From positions 124,001-188,000 of the forward strand of contig NZ_JAPJZJ010000004.1 of NCBI RefSeq assembly GCF_028858515.1: 64,000 bases of DNA, in the 5' to 3' direction. The notes beneath the pieces were generated by a model. The model was not told where the DNA came from and made no database searches. It was given only the letters and a program-made list of their open reading frames with translations. The number at the start of each line of letters is the position of its first letter. Position 1 is the stretch's first letter. Positions 53,494 through 63,309 of this stretch are shown piece after piece. The position numbers were made by a program, and so were the translations under genes. Source of the stretch: Aurantiacibacter sp. D1-12 (lineage in GTDB: Bacteria; Pseudomonadota; Alphaproteobacteria; Sphingomonadales; Sphingomonadaceae).

Positions 53494-54170
53494 TGCCAGC
53501 AAAGCCGTTTCTAGCAGCCATCACACTGGGCCTGGGCGCCCTCACTATCCCCGCCACTACCGTCTCCGCCGAAGAGGTATTTGACGCGCCGGTCGCATCG
53601 CGCCAGGCCAATGAGCGCGGATTGCAGACCGCTATTTTCGCAGGCGGATGCTTCTGGGGCATTGAAGCCGTGTTCAGCCATACGCGTGGAGTGACCAGCG
53701 CGGTTTCCGGCTATCATGGCGGGACTGCAGCCAATGCCACCTACGCCCGCGTTTCGGGCGGTTTCACGCGCCATGCCGAAGCGGTCCGCGTGACCTATGA
53801 TCCCTCAGTTGTGCGCTATGACCAGCTGTTGCAGATTCTATTCTCGGTCGGTGCTGATCCGACTTTACTGAACCGTCAGGGTCCGGACCGCGGGGCGCAT
53901 TACCGATCCGCGATTGTGCCAGTAACGTCGGAGCAACGCGCGGTCGCACAGGCCTATCTTCGCCAGATGGAGCGTTCCGGTGTGTGGGATGATCCCATCG
54001 TTGTGCGGATCGAGGACTACCAACGCTTCTATGAAGCCGAAGAATACCACCAGGACTATCTCCTGCGAAATCCCGATAGCGGCTACATCCGCCGCTGGGA
54101 TATGCCCAAGGTTCGCGCGCTTCAGGCGGAGTTCCCCGGTCTTTACAGGTCTCGCTTCCGTACGGGCTGA
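53493..54170 (+). CDS. msrA: Peptide-methionine (S)-S-oxide reductase, exported
   Basis: A 225-residue enzyme that reduces methionine sulfoxide in proteins. A signal peptide (residues 1-26, ATTVSA/EEV) places it in the periplasm, unlike cytoplasmic MsrA. The catalytic Cys is in AGGCFWGIEA (Cys about residue 53). SGYHGGTAANATYARVS, GGFTRHAEAVRVTYDP and DPTLLNRQGPDRGAHYRSAI follow the family order. A C-terminal YIRRWDMPKVRAL lacks the usual recycling Cys pair. The AGGAGG site is eight bases before the ATG. Confidence 0.94.
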   Translation: MPAKPFLAAITLGLGALTIPATTVSAEEVFDAPVASRQANERGLQTAIFAGGCFWGIEAVFSHTRGVTSAVSGYHGGTAANATYARVSGGFTRHAEAVRVTYDPSVVRYDQLLQILFSVGADPTLLNRQGPDRGAHYRSAIVPVTSEQRAVAQAYLRQMERSGVWDDPIVVRIEDYQRFYEAEEYHQDYLLRNPDSGYIRRWDMPKVRALQAEFPGLYRSRFRTG

Positions 54171-54186
54171 TTGCCGTTTGCTGTGG

Positions 54187-54201
54187 GTGACACTATGTTA
54201 C
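54187..54201. promoter_or_regulatory. Candidate Zur/Fur operator (GTGACA-N3-TGTTAC)
   Basis: A near-perfect 15-bp palindrome GT(G)ACACTATGT(T)AC lies just before the Fur-family gene, covering an alternative ATG at 54195. Position and symmetry suggest autoregulation. The resemblance to known Zur boxes (TGTTATAATATAACA type) is only partial. Confidence 0.35.
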
Positions 54202-54206
54202 CCGCC

Positions 54207-54668
54207 ATGGCTACACATGCACACCACGAACATTCGGGCGACAAGCTGATTGAAGAGGCCGCATCGGTGCTGACCGAGGCTGGCGAACAATGGACCGCCA
54301 TGCGCGAAGACGTGTTCCGTGTGCTGGCTGATCAGCCGCGCCCGGCGAGCGCCTATGACATTGCCGAAGACGTCGGGAAGGTTCGCGGCAAGCGTGTAGC
54401 GGCCAACAGTGTCTATCGCATTCTCGACCTGTTCGTTCGCACCAACCTAGCCAACCGGATCGAAAGCGCGAATGCGTATCTCGTCAACACGCACCCGGGT
54501 TGCCGCCATGACTGTGTGTTCGTGATTTGCGACGATTGCGGGCAGGCCGACCATTTTGATGATGACAAGGTGACCAACACCCTGCGTGATGCCGGCAAGG
54601 CACACGGATATTCCAATGTACGCCCAGTGGTGGAGCTACGCGGACTGTGCCGTGACTGCGCTGGCTGA
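54207..54668 (+). CDS. Fur family transcriptional regulator, probably Zur
   Basis: A 153-residue metalloregulator with a His-rich N-terminus (THAHHEHSGD). A winged helix spans about residues 25-90 (SAYDIAEDVGKVRGKRVAANSVYRILDLFVRTNLANRIES). A zinc/dimerisation domain follows with CDDCGQADHF and a C-terminal CRDC, which form the structural Cys4 site. The paired CxxC motifs and the RIESANAYLVNTHPG region resemble Zur, which represses zinc uptake, more than iron Fur. ATG 54207 was chosen; an ATG at 54195 lies inside the candidate operator. No zinc transporter is adjacent. Confidence 0.85.
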   Translation: MATHAHHEHSGDKLIEEAASVLTEAGEQWTAMREDVFRVLADQPRPASAYDIAEDVGKVRGKRVAANSVYRILDLFVRTNLANRIESANAYLVNTHPGCRHDCVFVICDDCGQADHFDDDKVTNTLRDAGKAHGYSNVRPVVELRGLCRDCAG

Positions 54669-54742
54669 GCTGCGGCCAGTTGTGCAAATTCATCGATAAA
54701 CCGTTCATCGACAGGCCACAAAATGCGGTGTAGAGCAGTCCA

Positions 54743-56692
54743 ATGACTGCACAACGTCCTGAAACGCCGTTGCTTGATACGGTGAAAACCCCCGATGATC
54801 TCCGCCAGCTGAAGACGGAACAATTACGCCAGCTTTCAGACGAGTTGCGCACCGAAATGATCGACGCTGTTGGCTCAACAGGTGGCCATCTGGGGTCGGG
54901 CCTTGGTGTGGTCGAACTAACAGTGGCGATTCACTACATTTTCAACACGCCCGATGATCGCTTGATCTGGGACGTTGGCCATCAGGCATACCCGCACAAG
55001 ATTCTGACTGGGCGGCGTGATCGCATCCGCACGCTGCGTCAGGGCGGTGGCCTTTCCGGCTTCACCAAGCGTAGCGAGAGCGAATACGATCCGTTCGGCG
55101 CGGCGCACTCTTCCACCTCGATCTCTGCCGGGCTCGGCTTCGCAGTTGCCAACAAGCTGAATGACAAGCCGGGCAAGGCGATTGCCGTGATCGGCGACGG
55201 CGCGATGAGCGCGGGCATGGCCTATGAAGCGATGAACAATGCCGAACAGGCGGGCAATCGCCTAATCGTGATCCTCAATGATAACGACATGTCGATTGCG
55301 CCGCCGGTTGGTGGTCTCTCGGCGTATTTGGCGCGCATGGTTTCTTCGAGTGAGTACCTCGGCCTGCGTTCGCTCGCCTCGAAGGTCGCTAACAAGATCA
55401 GCCGCCGCGTCCATTCCGCTGTCGGCAAGGCAGAGGAATACACCCGCGGCATGGTGACCGGCGGGACGCTGTTTGAAGAACTGGGCTTCTATTATGTCGG
55501 CCCGATTGACGGCCACAATCTCGACCACCTCGTACCTGTCCTGGAGAACGTGCGTGACAGCGAGCAGGGCCCGATCCTTGTCCATGTCGTGACGACCAAG
55601 GGCAAGGGCTATGACCCTGCCGAAAACAGCGCTGACAAATACCATGGTGTACCAAAGTTCGACGTGGTGACAGGCGAGAAGAAGAAGAGCGCGGCTGGTC
55701 CGCCAGCCTACCAGAACGTCTTCGGCGAAACGCTAGCCAAGATCGCTGATAATGATGACCGCATCTGCGCCATCACCGCCGCCATGCCGAGTGGCACGGG
55801 CGTCGACAAGTTCGCGCAGGCGCATCCGGATCGCAGCTTCGACGTGGGCATTGCCGAACAGCACGGCGTGACATTTGCGGCTGGTCTTGCGGCACAGGGC
55901 ATGCGCCCGTTTGCAGCGATCTATTCGACTTTCCTTCAGCGCGCCTATGACCAGGTGGTCCACGATGTGGCGATCCAGAACCTGCCGGTGCGTTTCGCGA
56001 TTGACCGTGCGGGTCTGGTGGGTGCCGATGGCGCGACGCATGCCGGATCTTTCGACATCACCTATCTCGCCAGCCTGCCCAACTTCGTGGTGATGGCCGC
56101 AGCGGACGAGGCGGAGCTTGCACATATGACCTATACCGCCGTGGAGTATGACGAAGGCCCAATCGCCTTCCGTTATCCGCGCGGCAACGGCGTGGGCGTA
56201 GAAATGCCGACCGAGTTCAGGAAGCTCGAAATCGGCAAAGGGCGCGTGGTTCGCGGCGATGCCGACAAAGGCGGCAAGGTCGCCATCCTCTCGCTCGGCG
56301 CGCGACTGGAAGAAGCCAAGAAGGCGGCAGAAGAGCTGGAAGCCAAGGGTCTCACCACAACAATCGCCGACATGCGCTTTGCCAAGCCCTTGGATGAGGA
56401 GCTGATCCGCAAGCTCGCCGCGACGCATGATGTTCTGGTGACGGTGGAAGAGGCGGCCATCGGCGGCCTTGGCGCACACGTGCTGACAATGGCGAGCGAT
56501 GAAGGTCTGACCGATGGCGGACTGAAGATCCGCACGATGCGCTTGCCCGACGTGTTCATTGATCACGATGATCCCGCGAAGCAGTACGATGAGGCCGGCC
56601 TCAACGCGCCGCATATCGTGGAAACGGTACTCAGCGCCTTGCGACACAACAGCGCCGGAGCAGGTCAACGCGTGGAAGAGGCGAGAGCCTGA
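54743..56692 (+). CDS. dxs: 1-deoxy-D-xylulose-5-phosphate synthase
   Basis: A 649-residue thiamine-diphosphate enzyme starting the MEP isoprenoid pathway from pyruvate and glyceraldehyde-3-phosphate. N-terminal [19 protein letters not shown] and [18 protein letters not shown] are followed by the TPP-binding [19 protein letters not shown]...[12 protein letters not shown]. Later [28 protein letters not shown] and [21 protein letters not shown] are typical. The C-terminal transketolase domain contains [16 protein letters not shown]. The ATG at 54743 gives [14 protein letters not shown]. It is probably alone or leads the alpha/beta-hydrolase gene. Confidence 0.97.
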   Translation: MTAQRPETPLLDTVKTPDDLRQLKTEQLRQLSDELRTEMIDAVGSTGGHLGSGLGVVELTVAIHYIFNTPDDRLIWDVGHQAYPHKILTGRRDRIRTLRQGGGLSGFTKRSESEYDPFGAAHSSTSISAGLGFAVANKLNDKPGKAIAVIGDGAMSAGMAYEAMNNAEQAGNRLIVILNDNDMSIAPPVGGLSAYLARMVSSSEYLGLRSLASKVANKISRRVHSAVGKAEEYTRGMVTGGTLFEELGFYYVGPIDGHNLDHLVPVLENVRDSEQGPILVHVVTTKGKGYDPAENSADKYHGVPKFDVVTGEKKKSAAGPPAYQNVFGETLAKIADNDDRICAITAAMPSGTGVDKFAQAHPDRSFDVGIAEQHGVTFAAGLAAQGMRPFAAIYSTFLQRAYDQVVHDVAIQNLPVRFAIDRAGLVGADGATHAGSFDITYLASLPNFVVMAAADEAELAHMTYTAVEYDEGPIAFRYPRGNGVGVEMPTEFRKLEIGKGRVVRGDADKGGKVAILSLGARLEEAKKAAEELEAKGLTTTIADMRFAKPLDEELIRKLAATHDVLVTVEEAAIGGLGAHVLTMASDEGLTDGGLKIRTMRLPDVFIDHDDPAKQYDEAGLNAPHIVETVLSALRHNSAGAGQRVEEARA

Positions 56693-56718
56693 GCCGGCGA
56701 TTGCGAAGGGGGCTACGC

Positions 56719-57513
56719 ATGTTCGCTTATGTCGTCCTGATCCTGATCCTGATTTATGGCGCGCTCATTGCGCTCGTCTTCCTCAACCAGAACCGGCTGA
56801 TCTATGCGCCCCCTGTGGTGCGAGACGACATTCCGGCCGGGTTTACGCGTGTGACCTATGACACGCCTGACCGGATCGATCTGACGAGCGGTTATCTGGC
56901 TGCTCGTGAAGGTATGCCGACGCTGTTGTTCTTTCACGGCAATACGTCCAACTGGCAAAGCTCTGCCATGGTGACCGACCAATTGGCCGCACAAGGCTAT
57001 GGTATTCTCGCAGCCGAGTATCGTGGTTACTCAGGCAACCCGGGCACTCCGTCAGAAGAGGGTCTCTATCAGGATGCTCGCGGGGCATGGCAGTTCCTGC
57101 GCGAAGGCAAGGGGTTGGCCGAGAACGACATAGTGCTCGTCGGCAATTCCATCGGTTCGGGTGTAGCGGTGCAATTGGCAACCGAGGTGCGCGCGAGGGC
57201 GCTCGTGCTGATTTCCCCGTTCGACAGCTTGGAAGAGACCGCCTCGCGCAAATTGCGTTGGCTGCCTGTGCGGATGTTGTTGCAGGACCGCTATCGCAAC
57301 GATGAGAAGTTGCCCGAGATCGGCGAACCGATCCTGATACTGCACGGCGAAGCAGATTCGCTGATCGCGCTCGAACAGGCGCAGTCGCTGGCATCTGTGC
57401 GCGATGATACGGTGATCGAGACCTTCCCCGGGTGGGGCCATGATCTGGTAGTAAACGATGCTGTGCAGGCGCGCATCGCCGAATTCATCGCCTCAGAAGC
57501 AGATCAGATGTAG
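56719..57513 (+). CDS. Membrane-anchored alpha/beta hydrolase
   Basis: A 264-residue protein with an N-terminal membrane segment (AYVVLILILIYGALIALVFL). The hydrolase domain has the oxyanion HGNTSNWQ, the nucleophile elbow GNSIGSG (Ser about residue 147), Asp in LILHGEADSLI and catalytic His in GWGHDLV. It belongs to the YfhR/Bem46-like group. The substrate is unknown. ATG 56719 has AAGGGGG six bases upstream. Its last ten bases overlap the convergent nnrU gene. It lies 26 bases after dxs, so co-transcription is likely. Confidence 0.88.
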   Translation: MFAYVVLILILIYGALIALVFLNQNRLIYAPPVVRDDIPAGFTRVTYDTPDRIDLTSGYLAAREGMPTLLFFHGNTSNWQSSAMVTDQLAAQGYGILAAEYRGYSGNPGTPSEEGLYQDARGAWQFLREGKGLAENDIVLVGNSIGSGVAVQLATEVRARALVLISPFDSLEETASRKLRWLPVRMLLQDRYRNDEKLPEIGEPILILHGEADSLIALEQAQSLASVRDDTVIETFPGWGHDLVVNDAVQARIAEFIASEADQM

Positions 57514-58178
57514 CGCCAGATTCCGGCGGGTAGATCGCCAAGCAGGATGTGCGCATAGGTGGCGGCGAGCCAGCCGACAGTGCCAGCGATCCATAGGGTC
57601 GCGCCAACGTTGGGCAGAGCGCCCCAGCGCGGCCAGAAGCTGGTCTTGCTTTCCCACTCTCGCCAGGCATCGCCCATCTGCACCTGCTTCTTGCGGTCCT
57701 GAAGATGCGCACCAACAAGTGCCAGAACCAGGATCGCGAGCGCGACCACATTGGTCCGCCAGCTCCACCACATCACCATGTGCGAGACGGCCCATAGTGC
57801 GATGCCCCACATCATCGGATGCCGCGTAACACGGAAAGCGCCTTGCGGCTCCTTGCGCGCAGCTTCTGCAGCACCTGGCATGGGCATGGCGGGATTGCCG
57901 ACATAGGAACCGAACAGCAGCACCATGGCAGGCAAGGTCAACAAGGTGGCAATGACCCAGCCGACATCACCGCTGCCGCCAAGCATGCCGCCTTCGACGT
58001 CACGGAACGCCAGTACCATCCAGCCCAATGTTGCGAAGGCGACGATCGAGTAGACTATACTGAAGCCAAGTTCCCCGACCATGCGCACCAGCGGGGTGCG
58101 CAGCGGATGCGATAGGGCGAAATGCGTGCCGACAAAGGCAATGCTTGCGGCAATCAGCGATGTGAGCGCGGGGTCCAT
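57504..58178 (-). CDS. NnrU family membrane protein
   Basis: A 224-residue protein with about six membrane segments. It opens with DPALTSLIAASIAFVGTHFALSHPLR, and HFALSHPLR carries the His typical of NnrU. VTRHPMMWGIALWAVSHMVMWW includes a second His-rich turn, the methyltransferase-like (isoprenylcysteine-methyltransferase-related) part. NnrU was first linked to nitric-oxide metabolism, but no nitrogen-oxide genes are in this window. ATG 58178 is at the end of the amidohydrolase gene, so it is the last gene of a four-gene leftward operon. Confidence 0.85.
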   Translation of the reverse strand: MDPALTSLIAASIAFVGTHFALSHPLRTPLVRMVGELGFSIVYSIVAFATLGWMVLAFRDVEGGMLGGSGDVGWVIATLLTLPAMVLLFGSYVGNPAMPMPGAAEAARKEPQGAFRVTRHPMMWGIALWAVSHMVMWWSWRTNVVALAILVLALVGAHLQDRKKQVQMGDAWREWESKTSFWPRWGALPNVGATLWIAGTVGWLAATYAHILLGDLPAGIWRYI

Positions 58179-58181
58179 CAC

Positions 58182-59471
58182 CTAACGCCGATAGGCAGCC
58201 GGAAGCTGGCTTTCATCGAGCGTCCGGTACCGTTCGCGAAGGCGAGTCTGATGGTTGTCGAGTGGCTGCTCGACCCCATCGATCCACACGCGGATTGGCG
58301 CAGAGCTAAGCTCCAGCGGATCGCCATCCCACAGCACCAGATCGCCGTGCGCTCCGCTGCGCAGAATGCCTTCATTGGCATGGCCAGCAATGCGCGCTGG
58401 GATGGAGCTGATCGCGGCAAAAGCTTCACCCCAAGTAAGACCGGTCGCGCCCGTTACGCGGCTGAGACCGACAAGATTGCCCGCAGCCTGCGGCAAGTTG
58501 CGTGGATGCTCGCCGCTGCTGTCATACTGCATGATCGCCACGGTTACGCCTGCATCGACCATGCGTCCGATGTTGCTTTGCGTTGCCGCGAGCTCTTCAA
58601 AGCTGGCTGGCAAGTCCCGCAGCGCCGCAGCAATCACCGGAGTGCCTGACGCAGCGATCTGCTCGGCCACCATCCAGCCTTCGGTAGCGCCGACCAGCAC
58701 CATGTCCAAACCCGGGAACTCATCGGGAAGACGCAATGCAGTGAGGATATCGCTCGCGCGGTTCACTTCGACATAGAGCTGCGTTTGCCCGCTCAATACC
58801 GGGGCCAATGCCATGGCATCGAAGCGCGTAAGCATCGCATCTTCGTCGCGCGCTCCCGTGTCGGCGAGCCGCTGGGCTTCGAACAAAGCATTGCGCAGCA
58901 TCACGTGCGTCGCCGTGCGGCTACCGCCCGCAATCCCTGCGCCGCGTTCGCCCAACTCCACATACTGGAACGCGCGCGCTTCACGCACCGCGTCATAGTC
59001 AGCGCCAAGATCAATGATCGCGCCTTGCCCGGCAAAGATGCCCGAGCTTGCCCCCGGCGCCACCGAAGCGCGTGTGACGCCGCCTGCGCGGCTGTAGCTG
59101 AAATCCTGCGCTGCCGGGTTGATGACGGGTGCGACATCAAGCGCCGCCGAAAACTCGGAATCCCCTGCGCTCACATCATTGCTGGCGGAAACCGCGCCGA
59201 CATCGACTAGTCCGATGTCGGTGAGCGAGGCGAAGATGCCCGGTGTTACCCATGCGCCTGAGCCGTCAATGACAGGAACACCTGCTGGCACGGCCACCCC
59301 TTGGCCGGCGGCTACAACGCGTCCGTTCTGCACGACGACTGTCGCATTTTCGATAGGTTCGCCGCCATCGCCCGTAGCGACAGTCGCGCCGGCAATGGCG
59401 ATATCCTGCGCGGCGAGCGGAGCTGCAGTCAGCGCAATGGCCGACGCAGCAAGTGTCAGGAGGCGCTTCAT
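58182..59471 (-). CDS. Amidohydrolase-family protein lacking the metal-binding His motifs
   Basis: A 429-residue exported protein with a signal peptide (TAAPLAAQ/DIA). The composite beta-sandwich is present (IDGSGAWVTPGIFASLTDIG and GAHGDLVLWDGDPLELSSAP), but the HxH of PGxxDxHxH is replaced by FASLTDIG, and no later His ligands could be found in their usual places. It is probably catalytically dead or metal-independent. The start overlaps the stop of the intact paralog by four bases. The pair may form a heteromer with the active subunit. Confidence 0.8.
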   Translation of the reverse strand: MKRLLTLAASAIALTAAPLAAQDIAIAGATVATGDGGEPIENATVVVQNGRVVAAGQGVAVPAGVPVIDGSGAWVTPGIFASLTDIGLVDVGAVSASNDVSAGDSEFSAALDVAPVINPAAQDFSYSRAGGVTRASVAPGASSGIFAGQGAIIDLGADYDAVREARAFQYVELGERGAGIAGGSRTATHVMLRNALFEAQRLADTGARDEDAMLTRFDAMALAPVLSGQTQLYVEVNRASDILTALRLPDEFPGLDMVLVGATEGWMVAEQIAASGTPVIAAALRDLPASFEELAATQSNIGRMVDAGVTVAIMQYDSSGEHPRNLPQAAGNLVGLSRVTGATGLTWGEAFAAISSIPARIAGHANEGILRSGAHGDLVLWDGDPLELSSAPIRVWIDGVEQPLDNHQTRLRERYRTLDESQLPAAYRR

Positions 59472-60868
59472 TTCACGTCTCCTTCGCCCGGCTGGCCGAG
59501 CTCGAAATCGCTTACCGGACGCAGCATCGGATTGTTCATGTCATACATAAGGGCGCCGTCGATCCAGACCATTTGCGGCCGCGAATAGACGCTCAGCGGA
59601 TCGCCGTTCCATAGCACCACATCGGCCATCTTGCCCGCTTCCAGGCTGCCGGTCTGGTCGGCGATCCCCATGGCGCGAGCTGCGTTCAAAGTGATCCAGC
59701 CGATCACATCCGCATCGGAAATGGCAATCCCCATCCGCATGCCGTCTGCCTGGGCCTTCGCGGCCTCCTGATTGAGGCGCTGGATGCCGTTCTCATCATC
59801 CGAGTGGATAACCACGCAAGCACCGGCATTGTGGATCAGTGCTGCATTTTCGGGGATCGCATCGTAGGCTTCCATCTTGAAGCCATACCAGTCCGCCCAC
59901 ACTGCCGCGCAGACGTCGTGCTCGGCCAGCAGATCGGCGATCTTGTACGCCTCAACGGCGTGGTGGAAGGCCGAGACCTGGTAACCGAACTCATCAGCCA
60001 TATCGAGGACGAGCGCCATTTCATCGGCGCGGTAGCAGTGGTTCTGTATGCCGATGTCACCCTCGAGCACGCCTGCGAGCGTTTCCATGGCGAGATCGCG
60101 CGCGGGATTGTCACGCTCCATCCAGGCTTGCGCTTCCATCCATGTTTCACGGTTGACCGCGAAATTGCCCATACGGGTTGAAGGCATCCGCCCTCGGCCG
60201 CCGTAAACGCGCTTGGGGTTTTCGCCGCAGGCCATTTTCATTGAATAGGGCGCGCCGGGGAATTTCATGCCCTGCACTGTGCGGCTGGGTACGTTCTTGA
60301 GCGTGACCGAGCGCCCGCCCATCAGGTTTGCCGAACCTGGAAGGATTTGCAGCGAGGTTATCCCGCCATTGGCCAGCGCGCGGCTGAAACCCGGATCCTG
60401 CGGCCATACTGAATGCTCGGCCCAGACTTCAGGGGTGGTCGGGCTGGTTGCTTCGTTACCATCGCTGTGCGCGGGGACAGAGGGTGTGGGGTAGTCGCCC
60501 AGGTGAGAGTGAATATCGATGATGCCCGGCGTGACGAACAGCCCGGTGCCGTCGATCTGCGTGTAGCCTGTAGGCACGGCGAGGCTCGCATCGCCAACGG
60601 CAACCACTGCGCCATCGGCAAACAGCACTACTCCGTTATCGATTTGGCTACCCGCGCCATCATAAACGGTCGCGCCGACAATGGCTGTCGGTACGCCGGG
60701 ATAGCGCTCATAGGTTGAGGCATAGGGTTCGCTCGCCTCGGTCTCTGCATCAGAGCTGGCGACAGCCGGGCCAGAAGCCCCGGTTGCCGCCGAACAGCTG
60801 ACCAGCGCCAGTGAGGCAAGGCTTGCAAGTGCAGCGGCTGGGCCGCCCTTTGGAAAGTGACGGCCCAT
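59468..60868 (-). CDS. Amidohydrolase (imidazolonepropionase-like), lipoprotein
   Basis: A 466-residue protein with a lipobox (SLALVSC). Metal ligands are in VTPGIIDIHSHLGDYP (HxH), NHCYRADEM (third His), FHHAVEAYKIAD (fourth) and the Asp of VIHSDDENGI; the SMKMACGENPKR Lys may be the bridging carbamylated residue. The active site appears intact. It probably cleaves a cyclic or linear amide in the periplasm. It is preceded by the POT peptide transporter gene (six-base gap) and coupled to the ligand-less paralog downstream. Confidence 0.87.
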   Translation of the reverse strand: MGRHFPKGGPAAALASLASLALVSCSAATGASGPAVASSDAETEASEPYASTYERYPGVPTAIVGATVYDGAGSQIDNGVVLFADGAVVAVGDASLAVPTGYTQIDGTGLFVTPGIIDIHSHLGDYPTPSVPAHSDGNEATSPTTPEVWAEHSVWPQDPGFSRALANGGITSLQILPGSANLMGGRSVTLKNVPSRTVQGMKFPGAPYSMKMACGENPKRVYGGRGRMPSTRMGNFAVNRETWMEAQAWMERDNPARDLAMETLAGVLEGDIGIQNHCYRADEMALVLDMADEFGYQVSAFHHAVEAYKIADLLAEHDVCAAVWADWYGFKMEAYDAIPENAALIHNAGACVVIHSDDENGIQRLNQEAAKAQADGMRMGIAISDADVIGWITLNAARAMGIADQTGSLEAGKMADVVLWNGDPLSVYSRPQMVWIDGALMYDMNNPMLRPVSDFELGQPGEGDVK

Positions 60869-60874
60869 CGCTAT

Positions 60875-62710
60875 TTACCCCTTGCTTGTTTCGGGATGTA
60901 CTCCCGCTTCCTGGGCTTCCAGTCCGGCCTCTGCCATTCCGGCCAGATCTCCATCGTCCTTCAGCGTGTCGAGGTGCATTAGTTTCTTGACCAGCGGGCT
61001 GATCACCATAACCGCAACACCAATTCCAACGGCATACCAGCCCACTGTGCTGTACACGTCGAGTACCAGTTGCTTGCCAGCTTCTTCGCCGACGCCCTCA
61101 GCACCTGTAGCCTCTGCAATTTTGCCCGCAGCAAAATTGCCTGTGGCCGAAGCAAAGAACCAGGTGCCCATAATCAGCGATGCCAGATGGGCCGGTGCAA
61201 GACGGTTCATCGCAGACAGGCCAACCGGGCTGAGGCAAAGCTCACCAGTGGTGTGCAGCAAGTAGATCAGGAAGATGAAGATGACCGGCGTCGGCACGTT
61301 AACGCCAACGCTTTCTGCACCCCATACCAGAACAAGGAAGCCGAGGCCGACCTGCACCACGGCAAGTCCAAACTTCATCGGCGTGCTCGGCTCTGCACCA
61401 CGAGCGCCAAGGAACTGCCAGAGCATTGCAAAGACCGGAGCAAGCAACACGATGTAGATCGCGTTGATCGACTGGAACATTGCCGCGTTCACGCCCTGGG
61501 TATCAACATGGCGATCGGTGAACAGGTTAAGCGACGAACCCGCCTGCTCGAACAGTGCCCAGAAGACGACCGAGACCAGGATGAGGAACATGGCCGCAAA
61601 GATGCGGTCGCGTTCGTGGAAGGTCTTCACCATCGATTGCTGGATCAGTACGCCGATCAAAACGACAAGCGATGCTCCTGCAACATAGTCAGAATAGGCG
61701 ATCGATTGCGAGGCACCGATCAGACCAAGGATTAGGCCAAGCGCACTGACCAGGTAAACCATGAATGGCCCGCGCGGCGCTTTCTCCCAGGAGCCGTAGG
61801 CCATCTGAAAGGTGAGGATTGCCAGCACGTACGCCACCAGAGCACCACCGAATGCACCCAGAACCACGCCCACCAGTTCCTGATACTGGATGGCGACCCA
61901 ACACAGAGCCACCATAGCAAGGCCGGCACCGTAGATGCCCCATTCCTTCGCGCCAGCAATACGTGCCGGATCCTTCGGCTCCCCCTTGCCCTTGAGCAAA
62001 GGCTTGCCGATCACGAAGAAAAACAGGCCCAGCAGCATGCCGAAGCCGGCAAGGCCGAAGCCATATTCCCAACCAACCGTCTGGCCCAAATAGCCACAGA
62101 TGATCGAGGCAGTCGCCGCACCAACGTTAATCCCCATGTAGAAGATGGTGTAGGCCGGATCGCGGCGGATATCGGTTCGAGCATAGAGCTGGCCAACGAG
62201 CACCGAAATGTTCGCCTTGAGGAAGCCTGAGCCAACAATAATCAGCGCCAGCGCAAGCCAGAACACGTTGATCATCGGGTTAGCCTGGCCAAGCGACGCA
62301 TCGCCCTCGAAGGCCATGAAGAAGTGACCGAAGGTCAGCAGCACTGCGCCAAACAACACCGCCTTGCGCTGGCCAATGTATCGGTCAGCCAAGTAGCCGC
62401 CAACCACCGGCGCGATATACACAAGCGCCGTATAGGCACCATAGATCACCGATGCCTCGCCATCGCTGAACAACCAGTGCTGGGTGAGGTAGAAAATGAG
62501 GAGCGCGCGCATGCCGTAGTAGGAGAAGCGCTCCCACATTTCTGCCATGAACAGCAGGAACAGGCCTTTGGGATGGCCCATCACCTCTTCCTGCGGACGC
62601 GTAATCAGCAGAGTACCACCGATCAGGAAGCCCAAAAGCGCGACCACGGCCACGCGGAAAGTCCACATTTCAAATGCGGAATCGAATGTAAAGAAAAGGC
62701 CCTCGACCAT
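60875..62710 (-). CDS. Proton-coupled oligopeptide transporter (POT/PTR family)
   Basis: A 611-residue symporter with about 14 membrane segments. The family motif ExxERFxYYG is present in AEMWERFSYYGMRALL near residue 59, followed by GGYLADRYIGQRKAVLFGA. A later FFQQ-like PTR signature region reads ALFEQAGSSLNLFTDRHV. It imports di- and tripeptides with protons across the inner membrane. The long C-terminus contains PVGLSAMNRLAPAHLASLIMGTWFF. ATG 62710 is preferred to TTG 62716. It is the first gene of a leftward operon with two amidohydrolases and nnrU. Confidence 0.93.
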   Translation of the reverse strand: MVEGLFFTFDSAFEMWTFRVAVVALLGFLIGGTLLITRPQEEVMGHPKGLFLLFMAEMWERFSYYGMRALLIFYLTQHWLFSDGEASVIYGAYTALVYIAPVVGGYLADRYIGQRKAVLFGAVLLTFGHFFMAFEGDASLGQANPMINVFWLALALIIVGSGFLKANISVLVGQLYARTDIRRDPAYTIFYMGINVGAATASIICGYLGQTVGWEYGFGLAGFGMLLGLFFFVIGKPLLKGKGEPKDPARIAGAKEWGIYGAGLAMVALCWVAIQYQELVGVVLGAFGGALVAYVLAILTFQMAYGSWEKAPRGPFMVYLVSALGLILGLIGASQSIAYSDYVAGASLVVLIGVLIQQSMVKTFHERDRIFAAMFLILVSVVFWALFEQAGSSLNLFTDRHVDTQGVNAAMFQSINAIYIVLLAPVFAMLWQFLGARGAEPSTPMKFGLAVVQVGLGFLVLVWGAESVGVNVPTPVIFIFLIYLLHTTGELCLSPVGLSAMNRLAPAHLASLIMGTWFFASATGNFAAGKIAEATGAEGVGEEAGKQLVLDVYSTVGWYAVGIGVAVMVISPLVKKLMHLDTLKDDGDLAGMAEAGLEAQEAGVHPETSKG

Positions 62711-62905
62711 ACCCAAACCAACCCCTCTGGTAACGAATCCCGCGCTTCTTCGTGGCGCGGTCCCTCTTGGAAAGGGGGCACCCTAACGAAAGTTTTACCA
62801 ATGTGAAGCGGATTTCGTTGCGGGTGAAACCGGCTGGGTGAACTGTCTTGCGGCTATGAGACACCCTTGACCTGACGCGCTGTATTATGGCAGTGATGCA
62901 CCATT

Positions 62906-63244
62906 ATGGCTGACACAAGACCCGTCTATCTTCGCCTGCGAGAGCAAATTGCCGCTGCCATTATCGATGGCCGATACGGAGAGGGAGACATGTTGCCCTC
63001 GGTCCGCGCTTTCGCGGCAGAGCAAGGGGCGAACCCGCTTACCGTGGCCAAGGCGTACCAACAGTTCCAGGCCGATGGCCTCATCCGCGTTCAGCGCGGG
63101 GTTGGCATGTTTGTGCGCGATGGCGCTTCGGCCAAGCTGCGGCAGAGCGAGCGCGAGGCGTTTTTGCGCGAAGAATGGCCATCTATCCGGGAACGGATGG
63201 AGCGACTCGATATTGATTTGGCACAGCTCAGCGAAAACGCCTGA
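62906..63244 (+). CDS. Short GntR family regulator (YtrA-like)
   Basis: A 112-residue regulator. The winged helix at residues 5-72 has YLRLREQIAAAIIDGRYGEGDMLPSVRAFA and NPLTVAKAYQQFQADGLIRVQRGVGMFV. It is followed only by a 35-residue helical dimerisation tail, the YtrA subtype without effector domain. It is divergent from the POT operon across a 195-bp gap. A direct repeat ATTATGGC lies at 62884-62891 and again at the start codon, a possible operator. It may regulate the transporter operon or itself. Confidence 0.9.
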   Translation: MADTRPVYLRLREQIAAAIIDGRYGEGDMLPSVRAFAAEQGANPLTVAKAYQQFQADGLIRVQRGVGMFVRDGASAKLRQSEREAFLREEWPSIRERMERLDIDLAQLSENA

Positions 63245-63309
63245 CCGTTTCAAAGCGCGGTTTGACGAATTTCTACAAGGAATTGCCGCATTTTCTGCGT
63301 AAACACAGT

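Noticed and set aside
55733-56668. 311-codon open frame antisense to dxs
   Set aside because: Shadow of the dxs frame with no start context or recognisable domain.
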